The notes under the pieces are model-generated. The model was not told the origin of the DNA, searched no databases, and saw only the letters and a list, made by a program, of their open reading frames with translations. 64,000 nucleotides of DNA from positions 2,661,962 to 2,725,961 of the forward strand of contig NZ_CP125669.1 in NCBI RefSeq assembly GCF_030053775.1, written 5' to 3'. How positions within the stretch are numbered: the stretch's first letter is position 1; the number at the start of each line of letters is the position of its first letter. The DNA is from Acinetobacter corruptisaponis. GTDB taxonomy: Bacteria; Pseudomonadota; Gammaproteobacteria; Pseudomonadales; Moraxellaceae. The position numbers and the translations under genes were made by a program. Shown here piece by piece: positions 16,964 through 25,016 of the stretch.

Positions 16964-18196
16964 ATGACAACAAATCATCAGAACATGACGTTAAACCGTA
17001 TAACGCTTATGTTTCCATTAGCCTTGGTGCTATTCGAATTTTCAGTCTATATCGGTAATGACCTGATTCAGCCAGCCATGCTGGCAATTACGGAACAATT
17101 TGGGGTCAGTGCCACCTGGGCGCCATCCTCCATGTCGTTTTACCTGCTTGGTGGAGCTACTGTCGCATGGCTATTGGGCCCACTGTCTGATCGGCTTGGG
17201 CGTAAAAAGGTTTTATTGGCTGGTGTGGCGTTCTTTACTCTCTGTTGTTTGCTTATTTTACTGACCCATAACATTGAGCAGTTCCTTGCCCTGCGTTTTT
17301 TACAGGGCATTGGCCTGACCGTGATTTCAGCGGTGGGCTATGCCGCCATTCAGGAAAGCTTTGAGGAACGTGATGCCATTAAGGTGATGGCGCTGATGGC
17401 GAATATTTCCCTGCTTGCGCCCTTGCTTGGCCCTGTATTGGGTGCTTTCCTGATTGATTATGTGTCCTGGCATTGGGGCTTTGTTGCAATTGCCGCCGTG
17501 TCATTTCTAAGCTGGTTTGGTCTAAAGAAATTTATGCCCTCCAGACAGGAGAGCCGAGCCAGACAGCCTTTTATCTATATTTTTGATGATTTCAAAAAGG
17601 TATTTACGAACCGCCGTTTCCTCAGCCTCAGTCTTGCCTTACCTTTGGTTGGCATGCCCTTGATGCTCTGGATTGCGCTTTCTCCCATTATTCTGGTGGA
17701 TGAACTCAAGCTGAGTAGTGTGCAATATGGTTTGGCGCAGTTTCCCGTGTTCTTTGGCTTAATCGCGGGCAACATTATCCTGATCAAGGTCATTGACCGC
17801 TTTCCCTTGGGTAGAACCATCTTGATGGGCTTGCCGATTATGCTGCTGGGAACACTGTTTCTGGTGTTGGGCGTGATCTGGCAAAGCTATCTGGTGCCCT
17901 GCTTGCTGATTGGCATGACCTTGGTAAGTTTGGGTGAGGGAATCAGTTTTTCCGTAATGTACCGCTTTGCCCTGATGTCTTCAGAGATGTCAAAAGGTAC
18001 GGTGGCAGCCGCTGTTTCCATGCTGTTGATGATCAGCTTTTTTGCGATCATTGAGCTGGTACGTGTGCTGTACACATATTTTCATATCTGGGCTTTTGCC
18101 TTGGCAAGTGTGGTGTTGATTGGCATCTGGTTTACCCAGCCACGGGCGGTACTGAAACAGATTATGCTGGAACGTCAAGCTGAGGGGATTCATTAA
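16964..18196 (+). CDS. mdfA: MdfA-family multidrug exporter (MFS)
   Basis: Twelve-helix proton/drug antiporter. It lines up with E. coli MdfA: LVLFEFSVYIGNDLIQPAMLAITEQF keeps the membrane Glu and Asp needed for substrate and proton binding, LLGPLSDRLGRKKV is the MFS loop motif, and LRFLQGIGLT carries the conserved Arg. GYAAIQESFEERDAIK and MSKGTVAAA are MdfA-specific. 410 residues. Typically exports cationic and neutral drugs such as chloramphenicol. The substrate range of this copy is inferred from the family. Confidence 0.9.
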   Translation: MTTNHQNMTLNRITLMFPLALVLFEFSVYIGNDLIQPAMLAITEQFGVSATWAPSSMSFYLLGGATVAWLLGPLSDRLGRKKVLLAGVAFFTLCCLLILLTHNIEQFLALRFLQGIGLTVISAVGYAAIQESFEERDAIKVMALMANISLLAPLLGPVLGAFLIDYVSWHWGFVAIAAVSFLSWFGLKKFMPSRQESRARQPFIYIFDDFKKVFTNRRFLSLSLALPLVGMPLMLWIALSPIILVDELKLSSVQYGLAQFPVFFGLIAGNIILIKVIDRFPLGRTILMGLPIMLLGTLFLVLGVIWQSYLVPCLLIGMTLVSLGEGISFSVMYRFALMSSEMSKGTVAAAVSMLLMISFFAIIELVRVLYTYFHIWAFALASVVLIGIWFTQPRAVLKQIMLERQAEGIH

Positions 18197-18199
18197 TAA

Positions 18200-18224
18200 A
18201 AAGCTGGGAAATCATCCCAGCTTT
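18200..18224. terminator. Terminator between mdfA and sodC
   Basis: Stem AAAGCTGGGA/TCCCAGCTTT with five-base loop. The better T-run is on the minus strand (from the A-run at the left), so it serves sodC as well as mdfA. Confidence 0.75.
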
Positions 18225-18252
18225 CAAATTTCTGTTTAAAACATCAACACAA

Positions 18253-18280
18253 CTGTGGATATCTTTTAGGATACCCACAG
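18253..18280. terminator. Second hairpin after sodC
   Basis: CTGTGGATATC/GATACCCACAG pair with a six-base loop and one G-T pair. It lies 16 bases after the sodC stop. The T-run is weak. Confidence 0.45.
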
Positions 18281-18295
18281 TACCTAAAATACTTT

Positions 18296-18877
18296 TTACT
18301 TAATCACACCACAGGCAACCCGATCTCCGCCACCGCCCAAAGGCTTAGGTGAATCCGAATAGTTGTCGCCACCTGCGTGAATCATGATTGCCCGACCCTG
18401 AATATCGGCAAGTTTCAGTCGTGGGGCAAGCACAGGCGTGGTTGCAAAACCCTTGTCATTCACGGTTAGGGCAGGTAGATCACCTAAATGTCCATCCAGT
18501 GGCGTACCGTGATGGGCAACTTTCTCTGGATTGAGATGCCCGCCCGCAGCGAGGGCGGCTCCCATTTTGCCCTCTTTTTCAGCAGCTTCACATGAGGCAT
18601 TTTCATGGATATGGAAACCATGCTCACCTGGAGAAAGTTTTCCAAGTGCAGGCGTGATGAGCAGGCCTTTCGGTGTTTGCTGGAAAGACACGGTACCAAT
18701 GGAGGCACCCACACCATTGGCATCCACCTGATGAACCGTGATCAGTTGTTTTTGGTCTGGTGATGTAGGCTGTGTCTGGATTTTATTTGCGTTGTTATCC
18801 AGATTAACCGATGAACAGGCAGCGATACTTAGGCCTAGGCAACTCAGTAGGGAAAATTTTTGAATCATTGAAGTCAT
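18296..18877 (-). CDS. sodC: Cu-Zn superoxide dismutase (lipoprotein)
   Basis: Periplasmic enzyme that removes superoxide. The signal ends in a lipobox ([10 protein letters not shown]), so it is probably membrane-bound. Metal ligands are visible: [13 protein letters not shown] (two Cu His and the disulfide Cys), [26 protein letters not shown] (bridging His and Zn ligands), and [11 protein letters not shown] (Cu His). The C-terminal [12 protein letters not shown] holds the active-site Arg and the second Cys. 193 residues. AAGGA nine bases upstream fixes the start. Confidence 0.95.
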   Translation of the reverse strand: MTSMIQKFSLLSCLGLSIAACSSVNLDNNANKIQTQPTSPDQKQLITVHQVDANGVGASIGTVSFQQTPKGLLITPALGKLSPGEHGFHIHENASCEAAEKEGKMGAALAAGGHLNPEKVAHHGTPLDGHLGDLPALTVNDKGFATTPVLAPRLKLADIQGRAIMIHAGGDNYSDSPKPLGGGGDRVACGVIK

Positions 18878-18889
18878 TGCGAGGCATCC

Positions 18890-18914
18890 TTAATTGATTA
18901 TCTTTATCAATTAA
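18890..18914 (-). promoter_or_regulatory. Palindrome just upstream of sodC
   Basis: TTAATTGAT and ATCAATTAA are separated by seven bases. It lies over the Shine-Dalgarno and 5' leader of sodC, a place suited to a repressor or to RNA folding. The regulator cannot be named. Confidence 0.35.
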
Positions 18915-18982
18915 ATTCAAGCAAAGTTTAGGAGAACTCGCAAGCTTCTTTAATTATTTGATAACAAAAAGGTTAAATAACC

Positions 18983-20077
18983 CTATTTGCTTTCAGGTGG
19001 AGCCTCAAGTACGGCAACAGGTTCTTCCACATTCTCATGCAGCCATTCACGCCAAATCGCCAACAAAATTGCCAGAATCACTGGACCGATAAACAGGCCA
19101 ACCAGACCAAAGCTTGCGATTCCGCCCAGTACACCAAACATGATCAACAGGAATGGAATCTGGGTTGCGCCTGAAATCACCAATGGACGAATCACATTAT
19201 CCGAAGTGCTGACGATACAAACACCCCATGCAATCACCCCAATCGCTTCAACAGTCTGGCCCTGCGCAAACAGCCACAGACCAACACCGAAATAGGAGAC
19301 TGGTGTACCAAATGGAATCAGGGCTAAAATGAAAGTGACCATCGTCAGCAGCATTGGGTTCGGTACACCCGCAACAAAATAACTGAAACCTGCCAAAAGC
19401 GCCTGTGCAACGGCAGTCAGGCCTACGCCGTATACCACCGCACGGGTTGTTTCTGAAATGGTGTCAAGGTAATGATGCACACGTGGGCCAATCACCATTT
19501 CCATGGCACGGCTGACCTGTGCCAGAATCATCTGCCCATCACGATAGAAGAAGAACAGGGTCATGATGGCAAAAGTCAATTTGACCAAGTTGCGGCTAAT
19601 CTCACTGAGAACAAAACGCCCATAACTTAAATGGCTTTGAATCCATTCCGCAATATTCTTGGTAATGCTGTTTGGGTCATTACTCAGTTCGTTCACTGTA
19701 CGGCTAATGTCCTTGCCCACCACAGGCAGGTTTTTGATGAAGTCAGGAATCTGGATATGCCCTGAAAACAATTGTCTCTGTAAATTAAAATAGAGGTTAC
19801 GCCCTTCCAGTTGCAGCATGAAGATGGCGCAAATAAATGGAACCCCAATCACCAGAATGACCAGACTGATCATGATGGTGGCATTGAGGGTGGGACGATT
19901 TTCCCCAAAGAAACGGCGCTGTACCCATAAATATACAGGCCAGGTCATGTAGGCAATAATTGCCGCCCAAAGTACAGGCACAATAAAATATTTGAGAATA
20001 CTGAATCCCAAATAGATTAAGACAAAGAACAGTCCAAACAATAAAACACGTTGTAATGTGGGAGCGTATTGTTGCAC
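18983..20077 (-). CDS. AI-2E family transporter (PerM/YdiK type)
   Basis: 364-residue inner-membrane protein with about eight helices and the family pattern: FGLFFVLIYLGFSILKYFIVPVLWAAIIAYMTWP at the start, LFFFYRDGQ in the middle, and the Gly-rich end FGVLGGIASFGLVGLFIGPVILAILLAIWREW. The start is GTG with only a weak GGA upstream. Members export small molecules or act as Na+/H+ antiporters; the AI-2 link holds for few of them, so no substrate is claimed. Confidence 0.88.
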   Translation of the reverse strand: MQQYAPTLQRVLLFGLFFVLIYLGFSILKYFIVPVLWAAIIAYMTWPVYLWVQRRFFGENRPTLNATIMISLVILVIGVPFICAIFMLQLEGRNLYFNLQRQLFSGHIQIPDFIKNLPVVGKDISRTVNELSNDPNSITKNIAEWIQSHLSYGRFVLSEISRNLVKLTFAIMTLFFFYRDGQMILAQVSRAMEMVIGPRVHHYLDTISETTRAVVYGVGLTAVAQALLAGFSYFVAGVPNPMLLTMVTFILALIPFGTPVSYFGVGLWLFAQGQTVEAIGVIAWGVCIVSTSDNVIRPLVISGATQIPFLLIMFGVLGGIASFGLVGLFIGPVILAILLAIWREWLHENVEEPVAVLEAPPESK

Positions 20078-20417
20078 AAGCGTCCGTCTCTAAAGATAAA
20101 AGTTGAATAAAATCATATTAACTGAAAAATGTGTCCAGTAAAATTTTCATTCGGTAATTTCACGTTTAAATATCTGGATGAAATGAGGAGGATAAAGCTG
20201 ATGATATATCCAGCCAGTCGATTATTTTCAATGGAATGGTCCATGATCGGCAATATGTATAGCTCAGCATTTACCAAAGTTTTAAGGCTGCAATACAGCA
20301 ACTTACGATAGCAACATTTGCTATCGACTTTAATACAGGAGTTGGCAAAGAGTTACAAAGCGTATTGCTATATTGAATTCATCATACATCCATAAAGTGA
20401 ATTTAAGGAGCAGTTCG
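20078..20417. other. Gap with a small-ORF candidate and a hairpin
   Basis: 340 bases. It contains the small ORF at 20201-20311 and a perfect 9-bp hairpin CGATAGCAA/TTGCTATCG at 20306-20326 that starts at its stop codon. The remainder shows nothing I can name; promoters for both flanking genes must lie here. Confidence 0.35.
20201..20311 (+). CDS. Candidate small ORF with a strong Shine-Dalgarno
   Basis: 36 codons, MIYPASRLFSMEWSMIGNMY at the start and LRLQYSNLR at the end. GAGGAGG at 20185-20191 is a near-perfect Shine-Dalgarno, nine bases before the ATG, which is unusual for a random frame. The frame is open further upstream to 20129. A hairpin overlaps the stop. No family recognised. Confidence 0.3.
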   Translation: MIYPASRLFSMEWSMIGNMYSSAFTKVLRLQYSNLR

Positions 20418-20822
20418 ATGACACATTCAAATAATCAGGACAATATCTCTCCAAAAACAGGTCAGGACCATCATTCACAACCGAATAACAGCAATGGTAC
20501 ACAAGCCGAAAGCGCAGTGGCTGCTCTCATGAACGGTGATAAACTCAGTTATCAGCAGGTGGAAGGCCTGACGGACAGTGATCAATTACAGCAGGCTATA
20601 GAAAAGGAAGATATTCCTAAAAATCCTGAAAATGCCCTACAGGAGCAAGGTGCGGAACGTGAACAGGCAATCCAGTCAAATGATGGCAGTCACGGTAACG
20701 AGACCATCCGTAAAGCTGTAGAAAACCTCGATAGTGATGAAATGAGGCATAACCTGAAAGATGAGGGTGATGACACAGACCAACCTAGCCCAAATCCCGC
20801 ACCTTTCATTGAACCTAAATAA
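20418..20822 (+). CDS. Acidic, probably disordered protein
   Basis: 134 residues rich in Asn, Gln, Asp and Glu, with almost no hydrophobic core (QDNISPKTGQDHHSQPNNSN; ENLDSDEMRHNLKDEGDDTD). AAGGAG at 20405-20410 fixes the ATG; the frame is open 15 codons further upstream. It has no signal peptide. Such hydrophilic proteins in Acinetobacter are often stress-related, but no function can be assigned. Confidence 0.7.
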   Translation: MTHSNNQDNISPKTGQDHHSQPNNSNGTQAESAVAALMNGDKLSYQQVEGLTDSDQLQQAIEKEDIPKNPENALQEQGAEREQAIQSNDGSHGNETIRKAVENLDSDEMRHNLKDEGDDTDQPSPNPAPFIEPK

Positions 20823-20863
20823 AGATAGGTTTTCGTCGGTGCAGTTGCATAAATGGTCCATAC

Positions 20864-20892
20864 CTTGTTCCATCCTGCCGTGATGGAACAAG
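20864..20892. terminator. Hairpin between convergent genes
   Basis: Perfect 11-bp stem CTTGTTCCATC/GATGGAACAAG with a seven-base loop, just after the ParA stop. T-runs are weak on both sides. Confidence 0.55.
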
Positions 20893-20897
20893 ATGGT

Positions 20898-21542
20898 TTA
20901 AAACCATTGGCTTGGATCATCCACCAACTGATTTAAGACAGGCTGCCACTGACTCTGGATACTGACAAAGTTCTTCTGTGGCTTATCAAAAACACTGAGT
21001 CCCTGCATCGCCAATGTCCCATAGGCACTCCGTTCGGAAATCCATGCCACAGGCTGCTGCTCAATCTTGCTAAAGAAGTCCTGAATATCCTTTGAGCTGG
21101 CGCTATTTGGCTTGACCCGATTGGCAATCAGCAGAATCTGAACTTTGCCCTTACGAATTCGTTTGATGTCCTGCAAATGCTTGAGGAAGCGACGGGTACT
21201 GTCAATGTCGAAAAACGACGGCTGTAATGGGGTGACAATCGCATGTGCCTCACTAACCAGTTGCTCCGCATGTTCTCCTGAAAGGGCACCAGGCGCATCA
21301 ATAATCAGGTAGTCCAGATTCTTGGGTGCCTCACCAATCGATTTCTCATGTCGCCAGTCCAGACTCTGAATTTCGGTCACCGTTTTAGGACGCTGCTTGA
21401 GCCATTGTAAGGCGGATTTCTGGTTGTCCGCATCGGCCAGCGCAACCTTATAACCTTTTTGTGATAATGCCGCAGCAAGTGTAATCGCCGTCATGGTCTT
21501 GCCACAACCGCCTTTCTGATTTGCAATTAATATGGTTTTCAT
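20898..21542 (-). CDS. Orphan ParA-family ATPase
   Basis: 214-residue deviant-Walker ATPase of the ParA/MinD superfamily. NQKGGCGKTMTAITLA is the Walker A with the signature Lys, DADNQKSALQWLKQRP the A' region and YLIIDAPGALSG the Walker B. No ParB gene or parS-like site lies near, so it is probably not a chromosome partition ATPase but one that places a cell component. It is divergent from a resolvase-like membrane protein gene, with 99 bases between. Confidence 0.85.
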   Translation of the reverse strand: MKTILIANQKGGCGKTMTAITLAAALSQKGYKVALADADNQKSALQWLKQRPKTVTEIQSLDWRHEKSIGEAPKNLDYLIIDAPGALSGEHAEQLVSEAHAIVTPLQPSFFDIDSTRRFLKHLQDIKRIRKGKVQILLIANRVKPNSASSKDIQDFFSKIEQQPVAWISERSAYGTLAMQGLSVFDKPQKNFVSIQSQWQPVLNQLVDDPSQWF

Positions 21543-21641
21543 GAAATTTGCGTTTTAACGAGTCTCTTATATTCCATTCTACCTTAGCATCTTTTTCAGC
21601 GTGGTAGGTTACACTTTAGGCTCAGAACAGGGGGAAATTTT

Positions 21642-22109
21642 ATGTCAGTTTGGTTGGCAATGCTGATAGGCGGATGTATTGGTGTGGTGATCACCACCAT
21701 TATATTATCCAGCACACGCAATGGGCGTATTCAGGCGGAATATGAACAGTATATTGCTGAACTTGAGTTGGCACATAAACAGGCGCTGGTCGATGCACAG
21801 AAGCGCAGTGTCAACACCAGCCGCGCGGTGCTAAAGGGCAAAATGGCTGAGCAGTTTGCCCCCATTCTGCCTGAGTTTCAGTATCTTCCCAGTGATGCCA
21901 AGTTTCTGGGTGACCCCGTGGATTATGTGGTATTTGATGGCTATACCGACTTCCGTGATGGCGATGGTGATGCCGAAGACATTGAGGTGATCCTGCTGGA
22001 TATTAAAAGTGGCGGCGCACGCCTGAGCAAAGGACAGCAGGCCATTGCTCAGGCAATTCGTGAGGGACGAATCCGCTTCGAGACCCTGCGTATTGATTTT
22101 AATGATTAA
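21642..22109 (+). CDS. Membrane-anchored Holliday-junction-resolvase-related protein
   Basis: 155 residues. N-terminal helix (VWLAMLIGGCIGVVITTIIL), a coiled stretch, then a nuclease-like domain (about 70-155; PF10107 type). KFLGDPVDYVVFDGYTD and VILLDIKSGGARLSKGQQAI resemble the D...(D/E)xK core of restriction-like nucleases. Archaeal and bacterial relatives are called endonuclease-related, but the membrane anchor suggests another use. The last four bases overlap the convergent methyltransferase gene. Confidence 0.75.
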   Translation: MSVWLAMLIGGCIGVVITTIILSSTRNGRIQAEYEQYIAELELAHKQALVDAQKRSVNTSRAVLKGKMAEQFAPILPEFQYLPSDAKFLGDPVDYVVFDGYTDFRDGDGDAEDIEVILLDIKSGGARLSKGQQAIAQAIREGRIRFETLRIDFND

Positions 22110-22747
22110 TCCGCAATCTCAAGATTGAGCTTTTGTACCCGTGCCATCAGCATCTTCTGCGCGATGCTTGGAATGCCCTCTGCATCAAAATATTGCTTTT
22201 CGATAAACTTGAATTTTGCCTGTTGCAGGCTGCGTTCAATGTCCCGATTCAGGTGGCAGCCATCGCCAATACGTTTCTGAATTGGGGTAAGCAAGGTCTG
22301 TAAAGACTGGATCTTGACCGAGTTGGGATGCTTGACGTGCTCAACCAGATGGAAAGTTCCCGTTGGTTTCAGCACACGATAAATTTCTGCCAGTGCCTGA
22401 TCCAGTCGGGCAATACTACACAGTGTCCAGGTGGAAACCACATGATCTAGGGACTTGTCGGCAAAAGGCAGTTTCTCTGCATGCGACTGCACATGCTTGA
22501 CATGGAATGGTGCATGCTGAACCCGTTCAACCGCCAGATGGTAAATGTCTGGATTTGGTTCAAGCGCATACAGTGCATCGACATTGCCATAAAATGGAAT
22601 GTTTAAACCTGTTCCAAAACCAATCTCAAGCACTTCGCCCTCAATCGGCAGCAGCAGTTCACGGCGTTTATCCATCAGGCTGGCAGTTTGCATGACCTGA
22701 TTGAGCAGGTGCGGGAAAACCCGACGTTGATAAAATTGATAAATCAT
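22106..22747 (-). CDS. Class I SAM-dependent methyltransferase
   Basis: 213 residues of the Methyltransf_11 type. GEVLEIGFGTGLNIPFYG is motif I, ALEPNPDIYHLA the adjacent acidic loop, and LDHVVSTWTLCSIARLDQALAEIYRVLKPTGTFHLVEHV the following core. It lacks an obvious substrate domain; relatives are often compared with phospholipid or quinone methyltransferases. Convergent with the resolvase-like gene. Confidence 0.85.
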   Translation of the reverse strand: MIYQFYQRRVFPHLLNQVMQTASLMDKRRELLLPIEGEVLEIGFGTGLNIPFYGNVDALYALEPNPDIYHLAVERVQHAPFHVKHVQSHAEKLPFADKSLDHVVSTWTLCSIARLDQALAEIYRVLKPTGTFHLVEHVKHPNSVKIQSLQTLLTPIQKRIGDGCHLNRDIERSLQQAKFKFIEKQYFDAEGIPSIAQKMLMARVQKLNLEIAD

Positions 22748-22912
22748 AGAGTTCCATTCATTGATTTAAAAAAGGGGAGTGAAGTCGTCACAAAAATATG
22801 ACCAGAGAGCGTTTGACTGTTACCAAAAAAAGCACTTTCTTGCATGGTCTAAGCATACTATGAAGAGAAGTGATTTTCTAAGTTTTCAGTGATATTTTTG
22901 AGGATGGTCAGC

Positions 22913-23476
22913 ATGAACAAAAGCTTATGGATCAGTTTATGCATGGTGGCTGCGATTGGACAGGCACATGCATCCACCAGTGGTGCGGAATATAATATTG
23001 CCAATGGTTTATCGCCTATTTTAAAAGACCAGTCCATCTCTGTGTTGCAGCCTTTTTATGGTAATTTCCGTATCCTTGGTTCAAAGGTTTATCAGGATGA
23101 TGAACAGGCAAAATTCTCGCCAATTGACTATGCGGTGAGTTGGGGGCTGTTTGCCCAGCCTGAGATTGCCCGCACCATTTCAGTCACCCAGTATGACCGT
23201 TACCTGAACTGGAAAATGGACAGGCTGCCTGTCCCTGCCAATCAGGCGATGCAGATGGTGTCGAATATGCACATCATTCCCGCCAATCCCAAGATTGCCC
23301 AGCAGATTAAACAGGTAAAGCGCGGTGATTTGGTGCAGCTCAAAGGTGAGCTGGTTGAGGTGCGTGACAAGGATCTGGTGTGGAAGTCGTCATTGACCCC
23401 CACAGACACAGGGGATGGCGCCTGCGAGCTATTTCGTGTGAACTCTATCCAGTGGATTGAGAAGCAGAAGATTTAA
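22913..23476 (+). CDS. Exported protein of unknown function
   Basis: 187 residues with a signal peptide (MNKSLWISLCMVAAIGQAHA, cut after AHA). The mature part has LSPILKDQSISVLQPFYGNFRILGSKVY and a Trp/Tyr-rich middle; DYAVSWGLFAQPEI and LVQLKGELVEVRDKD are protein-like but match no family I know. GAGG about nine bases before the ATG supports this start over a GTG at 22889. Confidence 0.7.
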   Translation: MNKSLWISLCMVAAIGQAHASTSGAEYNIANGLSPILKDQSISVLQPFYGNFRILGSKVYQDDEQAKFSPIDYAVSWGLFAQPEIARTISVTQYDRYLNWKMDRLPVPANQAMQMVSNMHIIPANPKIAQQIKQVKRGDLVQLKGELVEVRDKDLVWKSSLTPTDTGDGACELFRVNSIQWIEKQKI

Positions 23477-23491
23477 ATTGGATCTTTCTTG

Positions 23492-23524
23492 AGATGTAGA
23501 GGGGCTAAATGCTCCTCTACATCT
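23492..23524. terminator. Bidirectional terminator
   Basis: Perfect 11-bp stem AGATGTAGAGG/CCTCTACATCT, 11-base loop, between convergent genes. Confidence 0.8.
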
Positions 23525-23533
23525 TTATAGGTT

Positions 23534-24103
23534 TTATTCAGTTTGCATTTTTGAATCAGCAGTTTGAGTGCTTTTCCAGTGATGCAACTGACTTTGTGCA
23601 TGCAGGTACTGGTTTAACTGATCCACCTGTTTGCCTGTGTCGGTTGTGCCTGTACCCGATAAAGTGCTTTGTTCCAGAGCTTTAGCCTGATTCTGCCAGT
23701 AATCCGACAAAAAACCCTGAATATAGCGACCTTGCTCGGTTTTTAATTCCAGATCTTTTAGCATCGTCAGTGCAGAGTGGATATTATCTTTCTGGCGCTG
23801 CTGTTCAAATTCTGGTGTCAGCGTATTGGCCTCTTTCATTTTTGCCAACTCGATTTCCATACTGTCACTCATTGCGGTAAAACGCTGGTCATAATCTTCC
23901 AGAATGGCAATGTCATGTCCATCATCAGGCGTGGCAGGGAATTGCTTGATGGGTGTCTGGTTCAGTTCGCCAATTGAATTGTTGACTGAACTGCCTTGCT
24001 TTTCATTATTTGGGACAGGTGGCTGGTCCTTGTTACAGGCACTGAGCAGTAGGGTGGTGCTGAGTACACAGCTTATTGCAAATATTGTTTTGATGTTTGG
24101 CAT
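23534..24103 (-). CDS. Lipoprotein of unknown function
   Basis: 189 residues with lipobox LLSAC (MPNIKTIFAISCVLSTTLLL). The mature part is Gln/Glu/Asp-rich helix, with ALTMLKDLELKTEQGRYIQGF. No family recognised. The ATG at 24103 is preferred over a TTG two codons earlier. It lies directly after the methyltransferase gene on the same strand, 12 bases away. Confidence 0.7.
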   Translation of the reverse strand: MPNIKTIFAISCVLSTTLLLSACNKDQPPVPNNEKQGSSVNNSIGELNQTPIKQFPATPDDGHDIAILEDYDQRFTAMSDSMEIELAKMKEANTLTPEFEQQRQKDNIHSALTMLKDLELKTEQGRYIQGFLSDYWQNQAKALEQSTLSGTGTTDTGKQVDQLNQYLHAQSQLHHWKSTQTADSKMQTE

Positions 24104-24115
24104 GGTCAACTCGAT

Positions 24116-24901
24116 CTATAATGAATTTGATGTTTTCTGAAAATGATATGCAAAAGTGGTGTAAGGAAAATCTATCTGATCTTGCGCAGTTAGCCCTGTA
24201 AAATCAAATACAATTTGTTCAAACCTTGCTTTAAGTGTTTGTCGCTGTTGTGCTGGCATTGCCGCAATAAAACTGGTGGACAGCAGGCGTTTGCTGACCA
24301 CCTGCTCGACTGTTCCCTGATGCAGTAACTGAAAGGTCTCTAGTTCCACAAATTTAAAGAGCTGCTGATTTTCAAATACCTGTTTCCATTTTTCACTATG
24401 GTAACGTGGGGTGTCTCCCTCAAGTGGTGCAATTTCATCCGCCAAGGCCCTGACCCAGTCAACCTGAATATCACGTTGGTTCCAGACCAGTCCCAGATGC
24501 CCTGATGGTTTTAATACGCGATGCATTTCGGTCAGTGTTTCAATGTTTGAGAACCAATGGAAAGACTGGGCACAGACCATGGCATCAACCGATTCATTTT
24601 GCAAAGGCAGTCGGTCACTAAAAGCCTGTACACATGCAACTGTTGGATGAGCCTGTTGAAGCTGTTGCAGCATTTCCGCCACGGGTTCCACCGCGATCAC
24701 TTTTGCCTGGATTTGAATGAGGTAGGGTAAGAATTTGCCAGTCCCCGAACCGAGGTCAATAACAGTGGAACTTTCACCTATCTGGAGGCGATCTTGTAGC
24801 CAAACCACTATTTCTTGCGGGTAACTGGGACGGACCTGCTGATACAGTTCAGCGCCTGAACCGAAGCCTTTTGCAGCGGATGGATGTAGGGATTGTGTCA
24901 T
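24116..24901 (-). CDS. Class I SAM-dependent methyltransferase
   Basis: 261 residues. STVIDLGSGTGKFLPYL is motif I, VIAVEPVAEMLQQL the acidic loop, VDAMVCAQSFHWFSN and MHRVLKPSGHLGLVWNQRD the later core motifs, as in UbiE/YafE-like and trans-aconitate-type methyltransferases. Substrate unknown. It precedes the lipoprotein gene on the same strand. Confidence 0.85.
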   Translation of the reverse strand: MTQSLHPSAAKGFGSGAELYQQVRPSYPQEIVVWLQDRLQIGESSTVIDLGSGTGKFLPYLIQIQAKVIAVEPVAEMLQQLQQAHPTVACVQAFSDRLPLQNESVDAMVCAQSFHWFSNIETLTEMHRVLKPSGHLGLVWNQRDIQVDWVRALADEIAPLEGDTPRYHSEKWKQVFENQQLFKFVELETFQLLHQGTVEQVVSKRLLSTSFIAAMPAQQRQTLKARFEQIVFDFTGLTAQDQIDFPYTTFAYHFQKTSNSL

Positions 24902-25016
24902 TTTTTGCGCTTTTTAATCTGTCTTATCTCTATAAAATAAGATACTCCGCAATAATGAATTGGCAAAGCCCTCATTTGATGCGTTTTTGATACCCGCCTA
25001 GGATCAACTTTTTAGT

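Noticed and set aside
20129-20200. Extension of the small ORF to the ATG at 20129
   Set aside because: No Shine-Dalgarno supports it, while the downstream ATG at 20201 has a near-perfect one.
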